Origin: Burkholderiales bacterium
Lineage (GTDB): Bacteria; Pseudomonadota; Gammaproteobacteria; Burkholderiales; Burkholderiaceae_E
DNA length: 44,751 nt
Reading direction: 5' to 3'
NCBI GenBank assembly: GCA_026399875.1
Contig: JAPLQF010000010.1
Location: forward strand, 1 to 44,751
Both the position numbers and the translations under genes were made by a program. How positions within the stretch are numbered: position 1 is the stretch's first letter; each line of letters starts with the position of its first letter. Positions 40,315 to 44,751 of this stretch are shown here, in pieces. The notes beneath the pieces were generated by a model. The model worked only from the letters and a program-made list of their open reading frames with translations, was not told where the DNA came from and made no database searches.

Positions 40315-42018
40315 ATGGCACATGACATCGTGATTCGTGGCGGCCAGATTGTTGACGGCAGCGGCCGCGAGGCCTTTTCCGGCGACGTGGCCATCGACGG
40401 TGGCCTGATCACCGAAGTCGGCAAGGTCAGCGGCAGCGCCCGGCGCGAAATCGACGCCGACGGCCTGCATGTGACGCCCGGCTTCGTCGACATCCATACC
40501 CATCTCGATGCCCAGATCGGCTGGGATCCGAGCTGCACGCCGGTCAGCTGGCATGGCGTGACCACTGCGCTGCTGGGCAATTGCGGCGTGACCTTCGCGC
40601 CCTGTCGGCCCGGCGACAAGGAGCTGCTCGCCGGCATGATGGAAGCGGTCGAGGACATCCCCCGTCAGGCGATCCTCGGCGGTCTGCCCTGGGACTGGGA
40701 AGGCTACGGCGGCTATCTCGACTCGATCGAGCGCATCCGCCCCGGCATCAATGTCGCCGGCCTGGTCGGCCACAGCGCGGTGCGCTTTTACGTCATGGGT
40801 GAGCGCGCGGTCGAGGAGCAGGCCACCGACGCCGAGCGTCGTCAGATGGCGGCGATTGTGGCCGAATCGATCGACCGGGGCGCGGTCGGCTTTTCGACCA
40901 ACCGTTTCCCGCCGCACACGCTGCCCGATGGCCGACCGATTCCGGGCACCTTCGCCGAGCATGGCGAGCTGATCGAGATTGCCCGGGCGGTGGCGCCGCG
41001 CGGCGCCATCATGCAGGCGGTCGGCGCCGATTTCGAGGTGCTCAAGGCGATCGCCGATCAGGGCGGCAGCCGCGTGCTCTTCAGCTATGGCGTGGGCCCC
41101 GACGGTTCGCTCGCCGGTCAGCGCCGCGACGCCCTCGAGGTGCTGTGCGCCGGGCCCGGGCGCAACATGACCGCGATCTCGCAGGTGCGCAGCTCCGGGC
41201 TGGTGTTCGGTCTGCCGACCAGCCTGCCGGTGGCCACCCGCAGCGATGCCTGGCGGGCCCTGCGCGCCATGCCCTTCGAGCAGCGGCTTGCCACGATTGA
41301 CGATCCGGTGCAGTCGGCCCACCTGATCGAGGAGGCCATCAAGTTCGGTTTCCCGACGATCCTGGGCGCCAGCGTCGAGAAGGTGTTCACGATGGGCGAG
41401 GGTCAGACGCCCGACTATGCCGCCGGCGAATCCTGCCAATTGATTGCGATGGCCGCTGCCCGCGGCGAGCACTGGGCTCACACTCTGGTGAGGATGATGC
41501 GCGAGTCGCGCGGCAAGGTGCTCTTTACCCTGCGCATGTTCAATGCCGACATGAAAGGCCTGTCGCACCTCATCAGCAGCCCCAACTGCCTGCCTGGGCT
41601 GGGCGATGCCGGTGCCCATGTCTCGCAGGTCATGGATTCGGGCTGGGCGAGCTTCATCCTGTCGCACTGGGTGCGCAAGACCGGTCTGTACACCATGGGC
41701 GAGGCGATCCGGCGCATGACCTCGGCGCCGGCCAATGTCATCGGTCTGACCGATCGAGGCCTGCTCGCACCGGGCATGCGCGCCGATGTCAATGTCTTCG
41801 ACGCCGCTGCGGTGGCCGAGTGTCATCCCGAAGTCGCCTACGATTTTCCGGGTGGCGCGATGCGCTACATCCAGCGTGCCCGCGGCTACAAGGCCACGCT
41901 GGTCAATGGCCAGGTCAATCTGCTTGATGGCGAACTGACCGGCGCGCGCGCCGGCGAAGTGCTGCGCCACAAGCAGCGTGACAATCAACACGACAAGGCG
42001 GCGCAGCATGTCGGCTGA
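40315..42018 (+). CDS. Amidohydrolase, N-acyl-D-amino-acid deacylase (D-aminoacylase) family
   Basis: 567 aa from ATG 40315, with AGAGGAG upstream. Metal ligands: H61 and H63 in VDIHTHLDAQ; the bridging-type Cys is C90 in LLGNCGVTF. GHSAVRFYVMG and the catalytic Asp region LPGLGDAGAHVSQV follow. A beta-sandwich envelops the barrel (IVIRGGQIVDGSGR at the start). These zinc enzymes hydrolyse N-acyl or cyclic amide bonds. Compared with D-aminoacylases of about 480 aa, this one is long, like the actinobacterial homologues. It leads a plus-strand operon with HMG-CoA-lyase-like, GST and carboxyltransferase genes. Its substrate is unknown. Confidence 0.92.
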   Translation: MAHDIVIRGGQIVDGSGREAFSGDVAIDGGLITEVGKVSGSARREIDADGLHVTPGFVDIHTHLDAQIGWDPSCTPVSWHGVTTALLGNCGVTFAPCRPGDKELLAGMMEAVEDIPRQAILGGLPWDWEGYGGYLDSIERIRPGINVAGLVGHSAVRFYVMGERAVEEQATDAERRQMAAIVAESIDRGAVGFSTNRFPPHTLPDGRPIPGTFAEHGELIEIARAVAPRGAIMQAVGADFEVLKAIADQGGSRVLFSYGVGPDGSLAGQRRDALEVLCAGPGRNMTAISQVRSSGLVFGLPTSLPVATRSDAWRALRAMPFEQRLATIDDPVQSAHLIEEAIKFGFPTILGASVEKVFTMGEGQTPDYAAGESCQLIAMAAARGEHWAHTLVRMMRESRGKVLFTLRMFNADMKGLSHLISSPNCLPGLGDAGAHVSQVMDSGWASFILSHWVRKTGLYTMGEAIRRMTSAPANVIGLTDRGLLAPGMRADVNVFDAAAVAECHPEVAYDFPGGAMRYIQRARGYKATLVNGQVNLLDGELTGARAGEVLRHKQRDNQHDKAAQHVG

Positions 42019-42089
42019 TCGCATCGCGCCTGCCGCCCGCTTCACCCGAGAACAAGCCCTGGGCTTTGCCCCCAACGAGTGAGTCCACC

Positions 42090-43181
42090 ATGAGCCAACT
42101 GCCCGAATCCGTGACCATCACCGACGACACCATGCGCGAGGGTCTGCAGATCGAAAGCGCGGCGATCCCGGTCGAAGCCAAGCTGCGTCTGCTTGACGCG
42201 CTCGGCGAGACCGGCGCAAAGGTGATCTCGATCGGTTCTTTTGCGCATCCCAAATGGACACCGCAGATGGCCTGCATCGACGAGATTGCCGAGCGCTTCG
42301 TGCCCAAGGCCGGCATCCGCTATACCGCTGCGGTCTTCAACAAGGCCGGCTACGACCGCGCCGACAAATACTTCCCCAAGCTCGATGTGCGCAAGCGCAC
42401 CAACTTACCCGGCACCGCGGTCGAGATGTGCGATGCCTTCGCCCGACGCAACTACAACCGCACGCAGGCGCAGCAGATTGAAGCCCTCGATGCCACGGTC
42501 GCGGCTGCGAAAACCGCCGGTGCCACGCAGGCGTCGGTCGGCATCGGCAATCCCTTCGGCTCCAACTTCAGCGGGCCCTATACGCTGGCGCAGCGCATGG
42601 ACATGCTCGCGATGATGATCGGCAAGTGGCAAAACGCCGGCATCACCGTGACGCGAGTCGCCTTTCTTGAAGCGATGGGCTGGAACCTGCCGCATCAGGT
42701 GCGCGAGACCCTGCTAGCCATCCGCGAGCGCTGGCCGCAGATCACCAACTTTCACATGCATCTGCATAACCAGCGTGGCGCCACCATTGCCAGCTACTAC
42801 GAAGCGCTGCAGCTCGGTGCCCGCGAGTTTGATACCTGCCTGGGCGGCATGGGTGGCTGCCCCTATTCGGGCAACGGGCGCTCGGCCGGTCATGTGCCCA
42901 CCGAAGACTTCGTCGATCTGTGCCATGAAATGGGCATCCAGACCGGCTATGACCTCGGCAAGCTGATCGAGGCGGTGGCAGTTGCCGAAGAAGTGGTCGG
43001 CCATCGGCTGTGGGGCCATGTCTCGAAGTCGGGTCCGCGCCCGCGTGGCGACCAGCTCTATCCGCTCGACATGCCCTTCATCGAGACCCTCGAAGAAGCC
43101 GCGCACTTTCGAAATGGCCCCGAGGTCTACGCGAATCAGATCTCGCCCTGGCGCAGCGATTCGGCACTGAACCGCGCCTGA
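42090..43181 (+). CDS. HMG-CoA lyase-like DRE-TIM metallolyase
   Basis: 363 aa from ATG 42090, 72 bp after the amidohydrolase. The DRE-TIM core is TITDDTMREGLQIE (8-21), metal site HMHLHNQRGAT and Cys loop LGGMGGCPYSGNGRSAGHVP with TEDFVDL. It shares the catalytic Cys with HMG-CoA lyase but is 60 residues longer and differs at the metal site (HNQ in place of HDT). It probably cleaves or forms a C-C bond next to a CoA thioester; the true substrate is unlikely to be HMG-CoA itself, given the separate HMG-CoA lyase at 32867. The C-terminal PRPRGDQLYPLDMP is distinctive. Confidence 0.88.
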   Translation: MSQLPESVTITDDTMREGLQIESAAIPVEAKLRLLDALGETGAKVISIGSFAHPKWTPQMACIDEIAERFVPKAGIRYTAAVFNKAGYDRADKYFPKLDVRKRTNLPGTAVEMCDAFARRNYNRTQAQQIEALDATVAAAKTAGATQASVGIGNPFGSNFSGPYTLAQRMDMLAMMIGKWQNAGITVTRVAFLEAMGWNLPHQVRETLLAIRERWPQITNFHMHLHNQRGATIASYYEALQLGAREFDTCLGGMGGCPYSGNGRSAGHVPTEDFVDLCHEMGIQTGYDLGKLIEAVAVAEEVVGHRLWGHVSKSGPRPRGDQLYPLDMPFIETLEEAAHFRNGPEVYANQISPWRSDSALNRA

Positions 43182-43231
43182 TCCTTCGAGCACCTGATCC
43201 TCTGACCGCCTGATCTGACCGGAACTCGACC

Positions 43232-43843
43232 ATGAGCCTCACCCTCTACCACTGCACGCGCGCCCGCTCGATGCGCCCGCTCTGGACCCTGCTCGAAATG
43301 GGTCTCGACCACACGCTGGTCACGCTGCCCTTTCCGCCGCGCGTCCTGCACAAGGAATACCTCAAGATCAATCCGCTGGGCACGGTGCCGTGCATGGTCG
43401 ATGGCGATGTGGTCATGACCGAATCGGCTGGCATCTGCCAATACCTGGTCGATCGCTATGGGCCGACCCCGCTGGCGGTGCGGGTCGATGAGCCCGACTA
43501 CGGCGCCTACCTCAACTGGCTGCATCGCAGCGATGCCACCTTCACCTTTCCGCAGACGCTGGTGCTGCGCTATACCCGACTTGAGCCGGAAGAGCGGCGC
43601 AATCCGCAGGTGGTGGCCGACTATCGCAAGTGGTTCCTCGCACGCATGCGGGCGGTCGAGGAAGCCACCGCCACGCGCACCTGGCTGTGCTCCGACCGGT
43701 TCACCATTGCCGACATCTGCGTTGGCTATGCGCTGGTGCTGGCCACCTCGCTCAACATCGACGAGGTCTTCACCCCGAACATCAAGCGCTACTGGGACCG
43801 CATCAACGAGCGGCCCGCGTTCAGGAAAGCCTACGACCTCTGA
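43232..43843 (+). CDS. Glutathione S-transferase family protein
   Basis: 203 aa. The thioredoxin-like N-domain has LTLYHCTRARSMRPLWTLLE (3-22), INPLGTVPCMVDGD (cis-Pro) and MTESAGICQYLVDRYGP (Glu-Ser glutathione contact). The C-domain is helical with FTIADICVGYALVLATSLN. The CxxxS-type residues near 8-13 suggest Ser or Cys catalysis. It probably conjugates, isomerises or removes glutathione from a pathway intermediate. It lies 51 bp after the lyase-like gene and 77 bp before a carboxyltransferase, in the same operon. Confidence 0.92.
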   Translation: MSLTLYHCTRARSMRPLWTLLEMGLDHTLVTLPFPPRVLHKEYLKINPLGTVPCMVDGDVVMTESAGICQYLVDRYGPTPLAVRVDEPDYGAYLNWLHRSDATFTFPQTLVLRYTRLEPEERRNPQVVADYRKWFLARMRAVEEATATRTWLCSDRFTIADICVGYALVLATSLNIDEVFTPNIKRYWDRINERPAFRKAYDL

Positions 43844-43858
43844 GGCCTGTCACCCCTG

Positions 43859-43897
43859 TCTTTCACCCCTGCCTTTCACCCCCGCCTTTTACCTTTA
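43859..43897. repeat. Short C/T-rich direct repeat before the carboxyltransferase
   Basis: A 13-bp unit close to TCTTTCACCCCTG occurs two to three times with changes (CCTTTCACCCCCG, CCTTTTACC). It fills the spacer between the GST stop and the carboxyltransferase start. It resembles the other short tandem repeats placed before genes in this window. Confidence 0.7.
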
Positions 43898-43919
43898 ACC
43901 GCCCTGCGGAGTTCCTTTC

Positions 43920-44751
43920 ATGTCTGTCCTCGAGTCCACACTCGATCGCAAGAGCGAGCGTTTCGCGCAAAACCGCGCCGAGATGCTCGAAACCCTGGCG
44001 CAACTCGATGCCCTGCACGATGAAGTCGCTGCCGGTGGCGGCGACGACGCGATGAAGCGCCTGCGTGCCCGCGGCAAGCTGCCGCTGCGCGAGCGCATTG
44101 CGATGGTCCTCGCCCCCGACTCACCCTTCCTCGAGATCAGCCCGCTGGCGGCGTGGCGCTCCGAGTTCAATGTCGGCTCGGGCTTCGTGGTCGGCATCGG
44201 CGTGATCGAAGGCGTCGAATGCGTGATCCTCGGCCACGACCCCTCGGTGCGGGCCGGGGCCTTCAATGCCTTCAATGCCAAGAAGCTGATGCGCGGCCTC
44301 GAGATCTCGCGCATCAACCGCATGCCCTATGTGCAGTTCGTGGAGTCGGCTGGCGCCGATTTGCGCGGTGATGCCGGCGGCGACCCCGAGGCGGCGATCC
44401 GGCGCGAGACGAATCATTTCGCCGAGTCGGGGCGCCTGTTCTACGAGATCACCGAACTGTCCAAGCTGCGCATCCCGACCATCTCGGTGGTCTTCGGTGC
44501 ATCGACCGCCGGCGGCGCCTACCAGCCCGGTATGAGCGACTACAACATCCTCATCCGCGGCCAGTCGAAGGTCTTCCTGGGCGGCCCGCCGCTGGTCAAA
44601 ATGGCCACCGGGGAAGACGCAGACGAAGAAAGCCTGGGCGGCGCGCAGATGCACTGCACGATCTCGGGTCTGGGCGACTATCTCGCCGAAGACGAGATGG
44701 ACGCGATCCGCATGTGGCGCGAAGTGGTCACCCATCTGAACTGGCGCAAGC
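43920..44751 (+). CDS. Acyl-CoA carboxylase carboxyltransferase (beta) subunit, truncated by window end
   Basis: 277 codons from ATG 43920 to the end of the window; full-length members are about 530 aa. The carboxyltransferase N-domain is clear: LRARGKLPLRERIAMVLAPD (about 47-66), PYVQFVESAGADLRGDAGGD, VVFGASTAGGAYQPGMSDYN and FLGGPPLVKMATGE with the following GGAQMHCTISGLGDY. It differs from LiuB/MCC-beta in the stretch GHDPSVRAGAFNAFNAKKLM, where MCC-beta has a GNDATVKGGT-type sequence. It may therefore carboxylate another CoA ester. The biotin subunit may lie beyond the window or be shared with MCC alpha. Confidence 0.9.
   Translation, partial: MSVLESTLDRKSERFAQNRAEMLETLAQLDALHDEVAAGGGDDAMKRLRARGKLPLRERIAMVLAPDSPFLEISPLAAWRSEFNVGSGFVVGIGVIEGVECVILGHDPSVRAGAFNAFNAKKLMRGLEISRINRMPYVQFVESAGADLRGDAGGDPEAAIRRETNHFAESGRLFYEITELSKLRIPTISVVFGASTAGGAYQPGMSDYNILIRGQSKVFLGGPPLVKMATGEDADEESLGGAQMHCTISGLGDYLAEDEMDAIRMWREVVTHLNWRK

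Noticed and set aside
40105..42075. 656-codon minus-strand frame
   Set aside because: It runs antisense to the amidohydrolase, whose motifs and ribosome site are clear. The antisense protein is a His/Arg/Ala-rich mirror product of GC-rich codons with no family resemblance.

Overview
The window is high-GC, densely coded DNA that reads like a betaproteobacterium of the Burkholderiales. The reasons are two orphan Bug/TctC-type periplasmic binding proteins, many short-spaced acyl-CoA catabolic operons, a PEP-CTERM protein and the overall style of the protein families. No species can be named from sequence alone. There is no rRNA, tRNA, CRISPR array or intact mobile element.

Positions 1-4242 are an accessory zone of lower coding density. 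They hold the end of a HicA toxin and a complete HicB antitoxin, then a broken copy of an Avd-like gene (the four-helix accessory protein of diversity-generating retroelements, DGRs) lying just downstream of a secreted Lcl/DUF1566-type protein with a PEP-CTERM anchor. The C-terminal part of that protein looks like a DGR variable repeat. No reverse transcriptase or template repeat is present. Two 110-bp copies of a diverged repeat, inverted and about 83% identical without gaps (541-650 and 2321-2430), bracket this relic. A NIPSNAP / antibiotic-monooxygenase-like / ArsR operon follows, then the fused remains of a FitAB toxin-antitoxin pair.

Positions 4262-17655 start the catabolic region: a family III CoA-transferase, a small lipoprotein, a GH84 (O-GlcNAcase-like) hydrolase, a SAM methyltransferase, an operon of enoyl-CoA hydratase, Bug protein and acyl-CoA dehydrogenase, a divergent 3-hydroxybutyryl-CoA dehydrogenase with a cupin, an MDR reductase, an SDR, a UPF0149/SEC-C protein and an MFS transporter. 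Positions 17666-25738 hold two serine hydrolases of the beta-lactamase/EstB fold paired with two AMP-forming acyl-CoA ligases, a DUF169 protein and a second Bug protein. This is consistent with uptake of an acid or ester, hydrolysis, CoA activation and beta-oxidation.

Positions 25906-30318 hold an atypical SDR and an orphan LuxR-type response regulator followed by a complete ABC importer (ATPase, permease, NMT1/THI5-like binding protein). Positions 30349-33781 are a five-gene minus-strand operon: HMG-CoA lyase, DUF1289, a DsbA-fold 2-hydroxychromene-2-carboxylate isomerase-like protein, a metallo-beta-lactamase-fold hydrolase and a GNAT acetyltransferase. Positions 33866-44751 hold GhrA, nitronate monooxygenase, an Ala-rich phasin-like protein, methylcrotonyl-CoA carboxylase alpha subunit, a cupin, methylglutaconyl-CoA hydratase, and a plus-strand operon of D-aminoacylase-type amidohydrolase, HMG-CoA-lyase-like enzyme, GST and an acyl-CoA carboxyltransferase cut by the window end.

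Together these genes describe a leucine/isovalerate-type and general carboxylic-acid catabolic neighbourhood with few local regulators (one ArsR, one response regulator). The most unusual item is the DGR relic with its PEP-CTERM-anchored variable protein. The amidohydrolase/lyase/GST/carboxylase operon is the best candidate for an uncharacterised pathway.
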